Notes: generated from the letters alone by a model not told the origin. Shown: positions 1 through 9,191, numbered from the stretch's first letter. The stretch is DNA of 64,000 nt from Candidatus Omnitrophota bacterium (GCA_020632575.1 JACKFH010000001.1:124001-188000), one strand, 5' to 3'. Made by a program: numbers and translations.

Positions 1-315
1 AGCGTAGTAGCCCCGGTCGACGACATCCCGGCGAACCACCGGGTTGGGGTTGTAGCGCGGGTAGTAGGAATAGTTGTACGACGGGTAGTACTGAACCGGA
101 GGGGGAGCGGTGTACACCGGCGCGGGTCGGTAATACTGCCTCGGGGCGGTGTCGATGCGAATATGGCTGTCATCGTCATGGTACGAAAACCCTGCTCCGC
201 CGGGGTTCAAATAGAACCCCCAATCCCCATCCGCAAAAGCGGGAATGGCCATGAAACCAAAGACTCCCAGGCAAACGAAAAATCTTTTGATGTCTGGTCG
301 ATTACGATTAATCAT
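1..315 (-). CDS. Secreted Tyr/Pro-rich protein, C-terminus cut by window edge
   Basis: An open frame runs on the minus strand from an ATG at 315 to the window edge with no stop, giving 105 visible codons. An AAAGGAG site lies 8 bases upstream (324-330), which fixes the start. The N-terminus has Arg/Lys residues, then a hydrophobic stretch (FFVCLGVFGFMAIPAFA) that looks like a Sec signal peptide cleaved after about residue 28. The mature part is rich in Tyr and Pro (for example YYRPAPVYTAPPPVQYYPSY) with no recognisable enzyme motif. Such Y/P-rich exported proteins are usually cell-envelope or surface components, but I assign no function. The gene is separated from the next one (461-1672) by about 145 bases and could be transcribed with it. 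Confidence 0.75.
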   Translation of the reverse strand, partial: MINRNRPDIKRFFVCLGVFGFMAIPAFADGDWGFYLNPGGAGFSYHDDDSHIRIDTAPRQYYRPAPVYTAPPPVQYYPSYNYSYYPRYNPNPVVRRDVVDRGYYA

Positions 316-460
316 TCTAAGACTCCTTTATCAAGAATTGCACTTAATCAGTTTCTGTTTCTCATCAAAACACGGAAAAATTCTCTCCAAGAGTGAACTC
401 TCCCCTAACTTAACGATCCGTGAGGCGAAAATTTACTCTCCGGAAAAATAATACCTCTTT

Positions 461-1672
461 TCACCGATTCTCTATCCGATTCGGCCCACTGGTCAGCCCC
501 CAATCCTTGAGCAAGATCAGTAGATCTTCCTCATCCACTCTCCCATTGCCATCGATATCCGTTGTGAAGGGGGTTCGGGTTGGAGTCAACGTGGGTGTCG
601 ATGAATTCGTATGGGTTGGGGTCACGGTGGGGGTCCGTGTTGGCGTGGAAGTGGGCGTATATGTGTGGGAGGGTGTAAAAGTCTCGGTGACCGTGGGCAG
701 AGGTTGGCTAACAATGCGAGTGTAAAAGTCGTTCAGCGTCCGGGTCAGTGTGTTGGAGCCGTATTCAGGGATCGATTGGGAGGGAATCGCCAGCCAACTT
801 TGGATATCGTATTCGTCGGGCTGCCCACGGACTTGGCGGTAGGCCTCTCCCTGTGCCAGTGTGCGCTCATACCAATCGCGGTCTTCGGTTGAGAGCGGTC
901 GGTCGGCGGCCCAATAGATGAGACTGAACGGGAGGCCGCGTGCCTTGCAGAAATCCTCCAGGACCTTGACCTGGCTCCATCGCCCATCCGAGGGAAACCG
1001 TCGCCAGTCCGGGTCGACGCAAAAGAAATCGAGACCTCTGACACCGAGTTGAGCGCACTTGTTATCGAGTTCGACAATCCAGTTCTCCAAATCGATCCGG
1101 CTCACACTGGGGTAGGGCTCGATGCTGCCAACCGCGATATCCGGGTAGTTCAAACGGATCAGCCGGATCCAGTCGGCGACCTGTTCCACCGCATACTCCC
1201 GATTTCCCAATCCAAAATTCAGCGCTTTGAAATAGGGTTCATCCATGCAGAAAGCGTCGATCTTGGCCCCCAGAGAGAGGAATCGATCCCAGAGGGGGTG
1301 GATCGCATCGAAACAGGCTTGACCGGTCGTGCACCATTCGTTTACCGCGCCGGTTTCGATGAAAAACTTCTTGTCCCATACCTGGATCATCGCGAACCAG
1401 TCGGTCAATTCCTGATCCGAGAATTGGTTGACACGGTGGTCGTAGTAGCCGATCGAATCGATTCTCGAACGGGCCAATTCCCACTGCTCGGGGTGCTCAA
1501 AAAGGTCTCGGAAGGCTTTCGAGTCGTTGTCAAATCCAGGTGGGGGGACCAGACGAACCTCTGGCGCTGAGCCGGAGGGGAGGACCGATTGGGCGTGGTT
1601 GGGACCGATTGCAGGAGCAAGGGCCCAAATGGAAAAAGCAAATCCAATCGAGCCGGAGAGTCGTATTCGCAC
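461..1672 (-). CDS. Secreted glycosidase-like protein with TPT linker and dockerin-like tail
   Basis: 403 residues from a GTG start 32 bases after the ceramidase-like gene, so probably in one operon with it. Residues 1-28 form a signal peptide. Residues about 40-325 resemble a TIM-barrel glycosidase or amidase-like fold: they contain an acidic strand end (AFCMDEPYF) and several Trp-rich segments, but I cannot name a family. Residues about 328-370 are a Thr/Pro linker (PTSTPTRTPTVTPTHT). The last 32 residues begin DIDGNGRVDEEDLLILLKDWG, a single Ca-binding loop plus helix as in type I dockerins. Real dockerins carry two such repeats; here there is one. No good ribosome site is visible before the GTG, so the start is uncertain. 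Extracellular location is likely; substrate unknown. Confidence 0.7.
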   Translation of the reverse strand: MRIRLSGSIGFAFSIWALAPAIGPNHAQSVLPSGSAPEVRLVPPPGFDNDSKAFRDLFEHPEQWELARSRIDSIGYYDHRVNQFSDQELTDWFAMIQVWDKKFFIETGAVNEWCTTGQACFDAIHPLWDRFLSLGAKIDAFCMDEPYFKALNFGLGNREYAVEQVADWIRLIRLNYPDIAVGSIEPYPSVSRIDLENWIVELDNKCAQLGVRGLDFFCVDPDWRRFPSDGRWSQVKVLEDFCKARGLPFSLIYWAADRPLSTEDRDWYERTLAQGEAYRQVRGQPDEYDIQSWLAIPSQSIPEYGSNTLTRTLNDFYTRIVSQPLPTVTETFTPSHTYTPTSTPTRTPTVTPTHTNSSTPTLTPTRTPFTTDIDGNGRVDEEDLLILLKDWGLTSGPNRIENR

Positions 1673-1704
1673 TTCAGAACAATCTTATCATCGGCGGGGA
1701 ATGT

Positions 1705-3297
1705 TTACAGACGCTCCAGGGTCGCGTGCAACCTTTCGATGATTGCCATGCTTTCGGAGTGAACCGCGGGGGTGGCGTCGGGGCCCATCGAATTCTCCTC
1801 GCCATATTGGGCCTTCTCCCGGTTGTAAGCGAAGGGCGGCTCGACATCCCACTGACTCTTTGGGACGAAGTATCCGAGCTCATCATTTGCGAGCCCAATG
1901 ATCATGTTGAGTTCCCCCTTCATTTGATCTCTGAGGGGCGGAACCTCGAGCGGTGGAAGATAGAAATCGCCCGCTTCCGGCGATTCGACCCCGCCATTCC
2001 CCACCTCGGGATAGAGTTCTCCGGGGACCGTGAGAATCTCCAGGTCCCCAATGCGGATAGCGTCCACCTCCGTTCGAGCCTTGCCCCAGAACCAACCGGG
2101 GTGTACGAGACCAAGGATGCCGGCGATCTCGAAAAGCCCATCGATGGGAACGAAGATCGATTGAGCCGACACAGCGAGATTTGTGGTTTGAGACTTCTTG
2201 GCTCGATCCCCATTCAGGGCGTTCACCGCGACAATCGCCAGGTTCTCCCCAAGCGCCTCGGCTTTCTCGAATGAGGCCTCGCGAAACTCCTGCTGGCCAT
2301 TCCGGTGCGGAACGGTGGTGTGAAGTTGGGTCATCAGCCCGCCGCATTGTCCCTGGAAGTAGAGACACATGCCGCCAAGTCCCTCAACCCCATTCGGCTC
2401 GGGGACTCCCTCCTCAACCCCCTGGCGGAGGTAATGGACGAAGTCGGCGGTGATCTCGGTGTTGCTTCCCCCGAGTGTTTCGGGATGATTGCCCCACTCG
2501 ATGACCGTCGCGATGGTTTGGGTGGTCCCTTTCACGTCGAATTTGGCGGCGCAAAGGATATGGTCATAAACAATCGGCAAGCGGCTGTCATCGACAAAAC
2601 CCTCGGGACCGGCGGGAGCGCTCGCCAGAGTCATGTCGGCGGGTTGTAGTTTTCCGACCGCCTCCTCGATCGCCTGGACCGTCTGTTGCTTGAGATTCTC
2701 CATGTAACCGTAATCGAAAGAAGGATTGAAAGGGGAGTAGGACCAGATGCCCATGGTGTCGGGGACCTCGTGACAGTGGGTGCTCGAGAACATGACATGG
2801 TCGATCCCTAAATCGGGATTGAGCCGTTTCCGGATGTCGATGAATTTATCGTGGAAGATGCCGATGGAGTCGATCGTCACCATGACCAGGGTCACGCCAT
2901 TGTTTCGGAAGGCGATGGCCTGAGTCCGGAGCCGATCATGGATCCCTTGCGCCGGACGATTGTTGTTGAAGCCGGCCATCCAGACCGTGTCGAGTTTTCC
3001 GTTCCCGTTTGAGTCGACCCAAGTATCCTTCTCGTGATGAAACCGGCCGTTGTTGTCGACGTCGGTCCAGGACTCGTATTTGGAGAGATCGGGTGTGATG
3101 TCTCGTTCCGCGACTCCGACCAGAAGGTCTCCCACGGGTTCCGCAGACCCGGGCGCCGGAAGGTCGAGGTTCACTCGATAGGATCGATAGGGACCAATCG
3201 AGCGGTAGGCGACGAACAGGAGGATTCCGATGATGGGAACAAATATGATCGCCAGGAGCGTTGAAATGATCTTGTGTCGCTTGAAAAAGGAAAGCAT
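1705..3297 (-). CDS. Membrane-anchored neutral ceramidase-like hydrolase
   Basis: 530 residues with one N-terminal transmembrane segment (about 9-31), so the body is probably outside the membrane. The core resembles the N-terminal domain of neutral/alkaline ceramidases (PF04734): a VGVAERDITP strand near residue 60, a SSTHCHEVPD metal-type motif (H174, H176) and WGNHPETLGG (H271). The region matching the ceramidase nucleophile loop (GDVSPN) reads GGLMTQ (residues 319-324), so the catalytic Ser is missing and true ceramidase activity is doubtful. Between residues 78 and 103 there is an insert with two Ca-loop-like segments (DVDNNG and DSNGNGKLD). It lacks the C-terminal immunoglobulin-like domain of classical ceramidases. 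The neighbour at 461-1672 follows by 32 bases. Confidence 0.7.
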   Translation of the reverse strand: MLSFFKRHKIISTLLAIIFVPIIGILLFVAYRSIGPYRSYRVNLDLPAPGSAEPVGDLLVGVAERDITPDLSKYESWTDVDNNGRFHHEKDTWVDSNGNGKLDTVWMAGFNNNRPAQGIHDRLRTQAIAFRNNGVTLVMVTIDSIGIFHDKFIDIRKRLNPDLGIDHVMFSSTHCHEVPDTMGIWSYSPFNPSFDYGYMENLKQQTVQAIEEAVGKLQPADMTLASAPAGPEGFVDDSRLPIVYDHILCAAKFDVKGTTQTIATVIEWGNHPETLGGSNTEITADFVHYLRQGVEEGVPEPNGVEGLGGMCLYFQGQCGGLMTQLHTTVPHRNGQQEFREASFEKAEALGENLAIVAVNALNGDRAKKSQTTNLAVSAQSIFVPIDGLFEIAGILGLVHPGWFWGKARTEVDAIRIGDLEILTVPGELYPEVGNGGVESPEAGDFYLPPLEVPPLRDQMKGELNMIIGLANDELGYFVPKSQWDVEPPFAYNREKAQYGEENSMGPDATPAVHSESMAIIERLHATLERL

Positions 3298-3355
3298 GGA
3301 TGGTGGCTCCGTGTGATTTTTTTGGAGTTTAGCGTTTAAGTTGGTAGAATTGAAT

Positions 3356-3399
3356 CATGGAGGGGCATGGAAGGGGAAACATGGAAAGGCATGGAAAGG
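3356..3399. repeat. Short direct repeat CATGGARRGG, four copies
   Basis: Upstream of the ceramidase-like gene, four imperfect copies of CATGGA followed by purines start at 3356, 3366, 3380 and 3390. They lie in the 220-base divergent intergenic region (3298-3514) between this gene and the plus-strand gene at 3515. No function is evident. Confidence 0.5.
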
Positions 3400-3514
3400 T
3401 TTCTCGATCAGATTCCGATCGAACGGTTTTTAAAAATATCGTTATAACATGATTGACAGAAGGAAAAGACCAACAAAGAATTCGTTGGGAAAAGCGAAGG
3501 AGATTCTCTGGTCA

Positions 3515-4522
3515 ATGCGACTTGTCGTGTCATTCTTTATACCCGCGATCTCTTGTTTGCTTCTTTCACCTCTATTCGCCTTCGCCGAGCACGATCCCTT
3601 TTCCGATCCATTCTACAACGATCCTCGGATTCCTCAGCAGGCATTCGCGAATTCCACAAGGATCCTGACCGGTTTCGACCTCGATCGCGAGAATTCGGGT
3701 TGGAGGGTGGGGGACCGAGCGCTCTTTGGCATTCTTTTGAAGACCAAGAGACATTTGGACGTTTGGCTGGTTTTAGTGGAGGTTCGGAGTGGTGTCTTGA
3801 AAAGTGGACAGTCCATCTCGGTTCCGAGAAGAATCGGTCCAGACAAGAAGTTTGATGCTCGTGAATGGGAAATCGGGATGAAAGGCATTGACGGAGTGGG
3901 CGGTCATGAGTTGAAGTCCGATTCCATCTGCCTTTCGATACAATTACTGGATCCAAGCGGAAAGGAGCTGAACCAGTCGTACGCCATGGCTCCAGAGGCG
4001 TTTCTAAGAAAAGGTTTCTTTTCGACGACGAAATCGGCGAATCGGGTGGCGGTATCCGTCGAATCCAGAGGATCCGCTCAACCCACCGACGAGGAAAAAG
4101 AAACCATTTCCAAGAGCATGGGACAAATTGTCGGTTCGCTTCTCGCGCTATTTGAAATCGTGGCGGACCAAAGGGATCTCAAACCCATCTTGAAGAAAGG
4201 GATGGATTTCCCATCGTTCCTCGATTTTCTCAAAGATTGGAGTCCCACTCTTTCGATGCATGCTCACTTTTCGGATGCGGTGACGGTTCCCTGGTCTCCT
4301 TCGCCTCGTCAATCGTCTCGCGACTCTCTGCTTCTTCCCGTGGATGTCGAGTTCAACGACTCAACATCGGGGATCTCGAGGATTCAGGTGGTGGACCCGA
4401 CTCCTCCCCTCGACTTGTCCGCGGGTATCGTTTCGGTCGATCTGATCCATCCGAAAAAACCGGAGAACAAGACATTGGTTCGCTTGCTCGCGGCTAAGAG
4501 AGGGACCGGGACCCCTCGATAA
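3515..4522 (+). CDS. Secreted protein of unknown function
   Basis: 335 residues from the ATG at 3515, chosen because AAGGAG lies at 3498-3503 and the protein then begins directly with a signal peptide (MRLVVSFFIPAISCLLL...AFA). A longer frame from 3449 has no ribosome site. The mature part starts HDPFSDPFYNDP and contains two regions of alternating hydrophobic residues (roughly 55-150 and 260-330) compatible with beta-sandwich domains. I recognise no family. It precedes the GH140-like gene by about 100 bases on the same strand and ends with a basic tail (RLLAAKRGTGTPR). Export and an accessory role next to the two hydrolases are inference from context. Confidence 0.65.
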   Translation: MRLVVSFFIPAISCLLLSPLFAFAEHDPFSDPFYNDPRIPQQAFANSTRILTGFDLDRENSGWRVGDRALFGILLKTKRHLDVWLVLVEVRSGVLKSGQSISVPRRIGPDKKFDAREWEIGMKGIDGVGGHELKSDSICLSIQLLDPSGKELNQSYAMAPEAFLRKGFFSTTKSANRVAVSVESRGSAQPTDEEKETISKSMGQIVGSLLALFEIVADQRDLKPILKKGMDFPSFLDFLKDWSPTLSMHAHFSDAVTVPWSPSPRQSSRDSLLLPVDVEFNDSTSGISRIQVVDPTPPLDLSAGIVSVDLIHPKKPENKTLVRLLAAKRGTGTPR

Positions 4523-4625
4523 CTGTCATCGGTTGGTGTGGTCCAGGGAGAATTTCTTCCTTGCTCTCACATTCCAAAAGAGGCAGGATGGTCAATTGAA
4601 ACACGATGGTGAGGAGGTTTCTTGG

Positions 4626-6215
4626 ATGAACGGCAAAGCGCAGCGCAATTGTGTCACCGAGATCCGGTGGGAATCGGCCAAGGATTACCCTGATCCCTAC
4701 AACCAAGTTGAATTGGATGTTGAGGTCACCAAGCCATCCGGAAAGACCCTGAAACAACCCGCATTCTGGGATGGCGGAAAAAACTGGATGGCAAGGGTGG
4801 CCATCGACGAAGTGGGTGGGGCGACCTACCGGACAGTTTGCTCGGACGCCGCGGATTCGGGATTGCATAACCAGACTGGGAAAATCGAGGTTTCCGAATA
4901 CACCGGAGCGAAACCGCTCTTTCAAAAAGGTCGCCTCCAAATTTCCGAGGATAAGACCCACTTCGTCTACTCCAATGGCGATCCCTTTTTTTGGATCGGA
5001 GACACTTGGTGGATGGGGCTCTGCAACCGATTGGACTTTCCGAAGGGTTTTGAGACCCTGACCAAAGATCGCGTCGACAAGGGTTTCAATGTCGTACAAA
5101 TTGTCGCGGGTCCCTACCCCGACATGGACTACGGCGACGAACGGGGAATGAACGAGGCGGGCCTCCCACTGTCCAAGGACTTCAAAAATACCCACCCCGA
5201 GTATTTCGACTTGGCGGATCTCAAGATCGAACACTTGGTCAAGTCGGGGTTGTCTCCCTGCATCGTCGGGATGTGGGGGTATTACCTCCCGCGAATCGGG
5301 GTGGAGGGGGCTAAGAGGTTCTGGCGCTATCTGATCGCCCGGTATGGCGCTTACCCGGTCCTTTGGTGCATCGCCGGGGAGGGGACTATGGCGTATTACC
5401 TCTCCCAGAATAAGGAAGAGGAATCGGCGTTCCAAAAGAAAGGTTGGACCGAAGTCGCAAAGTACATCCAAGAGGTCGACGGGTACAACACCCCGGTTAG
5501 CATCCATCCGACTCGGTATGGCCGTGAGCAGGTGGAGGACCCGAATGCCCTGGATTTTGAAATGCTCCAAACGGGCCATGGCGACCTGGAAAGTGTTTCC
5601 GCGACGGCGAAAACGGTTCAGACCGCCATTGAACGGGAACCGAAAATGCCGGTGGTCAACTCCGAGGTGAACTATGAAGGGATCATGGGGCGCACCTTCC
5701 AGAACACCGTCCGTTTGAGTTTTTATGCTTCGGTTTTCAATGGTGCGGTGGGGTTTACCTATGGCGCCAATGGGATTTGGCAGTTAAACACTCCCGATAA
5801 ACCTTATGGACCCTCGCCGCATGGTCGCTGTTGGGGAAACACGCCTTGGCAAGAGGCCTACCAGCTTCCCGGATCTCGGGAGGTCGCACTCGGGGCCAAG
5901 TTGCTTTCGAAGTTTCCGTTCTGGGAAATGGAGCGGCATCCGGAGTGGGTCGATTACGACGCGGACAATCCCTACACCCCAACCGCTTACGGCATCAGTG
6001 AAATGCTTCGATTGATTTACACCCCGCTGCTGTGGAACCCTCCCAAGGTTTACAAGGTGGAGGACTCAGTCACCTATCGGGCCTCCTATTTCGACCCGAT
6101 CTCGGGAGACTCGATCGATATCGGCAAGGTCATCGCGGATCAGGATGGCGTTTGGCAAACAGAGGTCCTCCCACCCGAAGTCCATGATTGGGTGATTGTA
6201 ATGGAGGTGATGTAA
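4626..6215 (+). CDS. GH140-like / DUF5060-DUF4038 glycoside hydrolase
   Basis: 529 residues from the ATG at 4626, preceded by GAGGAGG at 4611-4617; a longer frame to 4533 has no such site. Residues about 1-80 match the DUF5060 beta-sandwich (EIRWESAKDYPDPYNQVELDV). Residues about 95-420 match the DUF4038 apiosidase-type TIM barrel: FFWIGDTWWMGLCNRLDF, VLWCIAGEGT with candidate acid/base E252, and VVNSEVNYEG with candidate nucleophile E347. The C-terminal 90 residues resemble the associated collagen-binding-like beta domain. No signal peptide is visible, so it may be cytoplasmic or use a non-classical route. Known GH140 members release apiose from pectic rhamnogalacturonan II; the substrate here is inferred only by family. 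The stop lies 3 bases before the esterase start, so the two are translationally linked. Confidence 0.8.
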   Translation: MNGKAQRNCVTEIRWESAKDYPDPYNQVELDVEVTKPSGKTLKQPAFWDGGKNWMARVAIDEVGGATYRTVCSDAADSGLHNQTGKIEVSEYTGAKPLFQKGRLQISEDKTHFVYSNGDPFFWIGDTWWMGLCNRLDFPKGFETLTKDRVDKGFNVVQIVAGPYPDMDYGDERGMNEAGLPLSKDFKNTHPEYFDLADLKIEHLVKSGLSPCIVGMWGYYLPRIGVEGAKRFWRYLIARYGAYPVLWCIAGEGTMAYYLSQNKEEESAFQKKGWTEVAKYIQEVDGYNTPVSIHPTRYGREQVEDPNALDFEMLQTGHGDLESVSATAKTVQTAIEREPKMPVVNSEVNYEGIMGRTFQNTVRLSFYASVFNGAVGFTYGANGIWQLNTPDKPYGPSPHGRCWGNTPWQEAYQLPGSREVALGAKLLSKFPFWEMERHPEWVDYDADNPYTPTAYGISEMLRLIYTPLLWNPPKVYKVEDSVTYRASYFDPISGDSIDIGKVIADQDGVWQTEVLPPEVHDWVIVMEVM

Positions 6216-6218
6216 AAC

Positions 6219-7394
6219 ATGCCTGAACAGAAGATTCCGACTCAAATCGATTTGCGACGAAGGACTTTCCTGAAGACAATGGGTCTCGCGGTGGGGTCAG
6301 GTTTCTTTTCGAGAGGTGTATGGGCGGAGGACAAGGCAGATCCATTCAACGCTTATCCTGACTCGGTCGTGAAATACCTCCGGAGAATTTACGACGAAGG
6401 GCAGGTAAAATTCTCCTATCGGGAGGATTACCCCGGAGGCTTCGAGGTCTGGCAGAAGGAGGCGAGAGAGGAACTCCGGAGGTTGATCGGCCTTGACCGA
6501 ATCGTTTCGGATTGCGGAGATCATGAACCGAAGGTGGAGATGTCCGAGCCGGGCTCCGACCTGGGTGGATACACCCGACAGAAGGGGCTGATCGAGACCG
6601 AGCCGGATGTGCGAATTCCCTTCTGGCTCTTGCGCCCAGAAGGCGAGGGACCTTTTCCTCTCGCGATCCTTCCGCATGGGCATGATTCGATCGGGTTCGA
6701 CACCTACGCCGGCGCGGCCCACGATGAGGAGCACCAGAAACGCATTACCGAGCGAAGGGCGGACGTGGCGGTGCAAGCGGTGCAACGTGGTTTCGTGGCA
6801 ATTGCTCCGGCCACTCGTGGGCTATCGACGCCGGGCGTTCCCGATCTGTTGAAAAGACATGGCGACCGGGATTGCCGGAGCCAGCTTATTCACTGCCTGC
6901 TCGCGGGAAGGACCGCGATCGGGGAGCGGGTTTGGGATATGCAAAGGATCCTCGATTGGGCGATGACGCTCGAGGAAGCCGATTCCGAACGCGTGTTAAT
7001 GATGGGCAATTCCGGTGGAGGCATGGTGACCCTGTACGCAAGCGCCTGCGACCGGCGTGTGAGCGTGGCGGTTCCAAGTTGTTCGTTCACCCTCTTGCAT
7101 AGCCGGAATGGGTATATCTACCACTGCGACTGCAACCTCGTACCGGGAATGGCCGAGTGGGGAGACCTTTACGATGTCGCCGGATTGATTGCACCGAGAC
7201 CTCTGCTCGCGGTCAATGGCCGGGAGGACACTCTGCATTCGGTCTCGGATATCGAGAAGGCGGCGGCTCGCGCGGAAGCGATCTATCGAGCCTCGGGTCA
7301 TCCGGAAAATTTCGAATCGAAGTTCGGTGGGGGAGGACATCGGTTTTACCCGGAATTAATGTGGCCGTTTGTGATGAAGGCTATCTCTGCATAA
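6219..7394 (+). CDS. Tat-type secreted alpha/beta-hydrolase (acetyl-xylan-esterase/dienelactone-hydrolase-like)
   Basis: 391 residues. The start is preceded by a near-perfect ribosome site (GGAGGTGAT) inside the last codons of the upstream hydrolase. The N-terminus has a twin-arginine-like motif RRRTFLK followed by a hydrophobic stretch to AWA-type cleavage near residue 35. The catalytic triad of an alpha/beta-hydrolase is visible: S265 in GNSGGG, D337 in NGREDTL and H374 in GGGHRFY. The fold is like the large bacterial esterases (abhydrolase_7, acetyl xylan esterase) that deacylate plant polysaccharides. Pairing with the GH140-like enzyme suggests that it removes acyl decorations from the same glycan (inference). 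It is the last gene of the plus-strand run; a tRNA follows 142 bases later. Confidence 0.75.
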   Translation: MPEQKIPTQIDLRRRTFLKTMGLAVGSGFFSRGVWAEDKADPFNAYPDSVVKYLRRIYDEGQVKFSYREDYPGGFEVWQKEAREELRRLIGLDRIVSDCGDHEPKVEMSEPGSDLGGYTRQKGLIETEPDVRIPFWLLRPEGEGPFPLAILPHGHDSIGFDTYAGAAHDEEHQKRITERRADVAVQAVQRGFVAIAPATRGLSTPGVPDLLKRHGDRDCRSQLIHCLLAGRTAIGERVWDMQRILDWAMTLEEADSERVLMMGNSGGGMVTLYASACDRRVSVAVPSCSFTLLHSRNGYIYHCDCNLVPGMAEWGDLYDVAGLIAPRPLLAVNGREDTLHSVSDIEKAAARAEAIYRASGHPENFESKFGGGGHRFYPELMWPFVMKAISA

Positions 7395-7496
7395 GTGGGT
7401 ATGATCATAAAACTCGCATTCTGGCTTCATCGAAGCAGGCCAATTCCTTTCAAGCCGGGTTACTAGATGCAGGCATGCGACCCCTCTGGGTGGAAC

Positions 7497-7524
7497 TTGA
7501 AATTAGCGTTCAGGACGGTATATT
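7497..7524 (+). promoter_or_regulatory. Sigma-70-type promoter of the tRNA
   Basis: TTGAAA at 7497-7502 and TATATT at 7519-7524 are separated by 16 bases, placing a transcription start near 7531, six bases before the mature tRNA 5' end at 7537. Both boxes are close to the sigma-70 consensus and no other gene starts here. Confidence 0.65.
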
Positions 7525-7536
7525 CACCCCCCGTGT

Positions 7537-7613
<77 letters not shown>

Positions 7614-7742
7614 CCCGAACTTTCCGAATCCGACCCACCTAGAGATTTCCCCCGCAATCGGCCCGCCGAAAGGGTAGGCTTAACTGGAATTGAACGAGCG
7701 ATTCGTTGAAGCGAATCGGCGTTCCGACTAGGATCAATCCCG

Positions 7743-9113
7743 ATGACTGACGTTCGTGAAAACTTTTCCGACCTGCTCCGGGATCTCCTTGAGGACGGTG
7801 ACGATTTCAAAATTGTTGCTCACCTCGAGGGCGTCCACCCCGCCGACTTGGCCCTGGCACTGAGCCATCTCGATGCCGATGAGGCGCTCCGCGTTTTCCA
7901 ACTTCTGGATGAGGAAGCCTCCTCGGAAATCCTCGCCGAAGCCGATGAGGACCTTCGGTCGCGGCTGACCGAGCGAATTCCGGATCAAGAACTGTCCGAA
8001 CTCCTCGAGGAGATGGACCCCGATGACGCCGCCGACTTGGTCGGGGATATCGAGGACGCGGAACGGCAACAACGCATCCTGAGCCTGATGTCGGAGGTCG
8101 AGCGCGCCGAGGTCGAGGACCTGCTCTCCCACCATGAGGAGACGGCGGGCGGCATCATGACCTCCGAGTACCTGGCCTTTCCGGAGTCTTGGACGGTTCA
8201 GAACACTCGAACGTTTCTGGCGCAAGCTCCTCCCGAAACCCCTTTCACCATGGCCTACACGATTGACGATCACGGTCGATTCCTGGGCGGGTTTCCGATC
8301 CAGGAGCTGATCTGGCGTCCCGCGAACGAGCGGTTGGCCACCCTGACCGATAGGGAATTTCCCCGAGTCTCGGCGGACACCGACCAGGAGGAGGTGGCGA
8401 GGCTCTTTACCCGATACGACCTGATCTCGATCCCTGTGGTGGATGAGGACGGGAGGCTCGCCGGACGAATCACGGTCGATGACATTTTGGATGTGGTCAG
8501 CGAGGAGACCAGCGAGGACATGTTCCGGATGGCGGGATCGAGCGAGGACGAGTTGTTCACCCGCTCCGCATGGGGGGTCCTCAGGTTCCGCTTGCCGTGG
8601 CTTTTGGTGGCGCTTTTGGGAGGGATTGTCTGCGCCTTCATCCTCGGACGGTTCGAATATGAACTGTCACGATTCACTTACTTGGCCTTCTATCTTCCGG
8701 TCATCATGACCATGGGGGGGAACATCGGGAACCAATCCTCCACGTTGATCGTGCGAGGCATCGCCACTGGGCACCTGGACAGCGGTCGTATATTCAGGGT
8801 GATTTGGAAAGAGGTGCGGGTGGCGATTTTGATGGGAACCTTTTGCGGATTCCTCGTGGCGCTGTTCAGTTCGACTTTCGCTTTTTTGAAGGGGGACCCC
8901 ACGGCGATCGGATTGATCGTGGGGTTGTCCATGACGGTGTCGATGATGATCGCGGGATTGTTCGCTTCGATTGTGCCGTTGACTTTTTCGAAACTGGGGA
9001 TCGACCCGGCGGTGGCGTCGGGGCCGTTTATCACGATGTCAAACGATGGGTTGGGGATTATTGTTTATTTTACGATCACCCAGTTCTTCCATCCCTGGTT
9101 GATCGGAGGCTGA
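7743..9113 (+). CDS. mgtE: Magnesium transporter MgtE
   Basis: 456 residues, close to the usual 450. The order is the N-terminal superhelical MgtE_N domain (about 10-130; HLEGVHPADLALAL, MDPDDAADLVGDIEDAE), two CBS domains (about 135-255; GGIMTSEYLAF, then TRYDLISIPVVDEDGRLAG) and five transmembrane helices (about 280-455). The channel signatures PVIMTMGGNIGNQSST and the C-terminal SNDGLGIIVYF are present. MgtE is a homodimeric inner-membrane Mg2+ channel gated by Mg2+ bound to the acidic N and CBS domains. No magnesium riboswitch was recognised in the 129 bases between the tRNA and the start. The gene stands alone and is followed by two hairpins. Confidence 0.96.
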   Translation: MTDVRENFSDLLRDLLEDGDDFKIVAHLEGVHPADLALALSHLDADEALRVFQLLDEEASSEILAEADEDLRSRLTERIPDQELSELLEEMDPDDAADLVGDIEDAERQQRILSLMSEVERAEVEDLLSHHEETAGGIMTSEYLAFPESWTVQNTRTFLAQAPPETPFTMAYTIDDHGRFLGGFPIQELIWRPANERLATLTDREFPRVSADTDQEEVARLFTRYDLISIPVVDEDGRLAGRITVDDILDVVSEETSEDMFRMAGSSEDELFTRSAWGVLRFRLPWLLVALLGGIVCAFILGRFEYELSRFTYLAFYLPVIMTMGGNIGNQSSTLIVRGIATGHLDSGRIFRVIWKEVRVAILMGTFCGFLVALFSSTFAFLKGDPTAIGLIVGLSMTVSMMIAGLFASIVPLTFSKLGIDPAVASGPFITMSNDGLGIIVYFTITQFFHPWLIGG

Positions 9114-9123
9114 CAAAATGAAC

Positions 9124-9185
9124 CTGCCGTAGCAAGCCGCCCTCTCGCCACGGCAGGTATTAAGTGTCACCCCGAAGGGCGACAC
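9124..9185. terminator. Two hairpins between convergent mgtE and receiver gene
   Basis: CTGCCGT (9124-9130) pairs with ACGGCAG (9150-9156), and GTGTC...CCC (9164-9173) pairs with GGG...GACAC (9177-9185) around a GAA loop. They sit between the convergent ends of mgtE (9113) and the minus-strand gene (9192), where a bidirectional terminator is expected. Neither has a clear T-run. Confidence 0.5.
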
Positions 9186-9191
9186 ATTCAA

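Noticed and set aside
560..690. Possible tandem DNA repeat (GTGGGGGT-like units)
   Set aside because: It encodes the Thr/Pro linker of the dockerin-tailed protein; the repetition is explained by the protein.
4494..5579. 361-codon minus-strand open frame
   Set aside because: Antisense to the GH140-like gene; no motif and no ribosome site.
7614..7742. Possible magnesium riboswitch before mgtE
   Set aside because: Only 129 bases after the tRNA and no M-box-like conserved blocks or terminator/antiterminator pair were seen.
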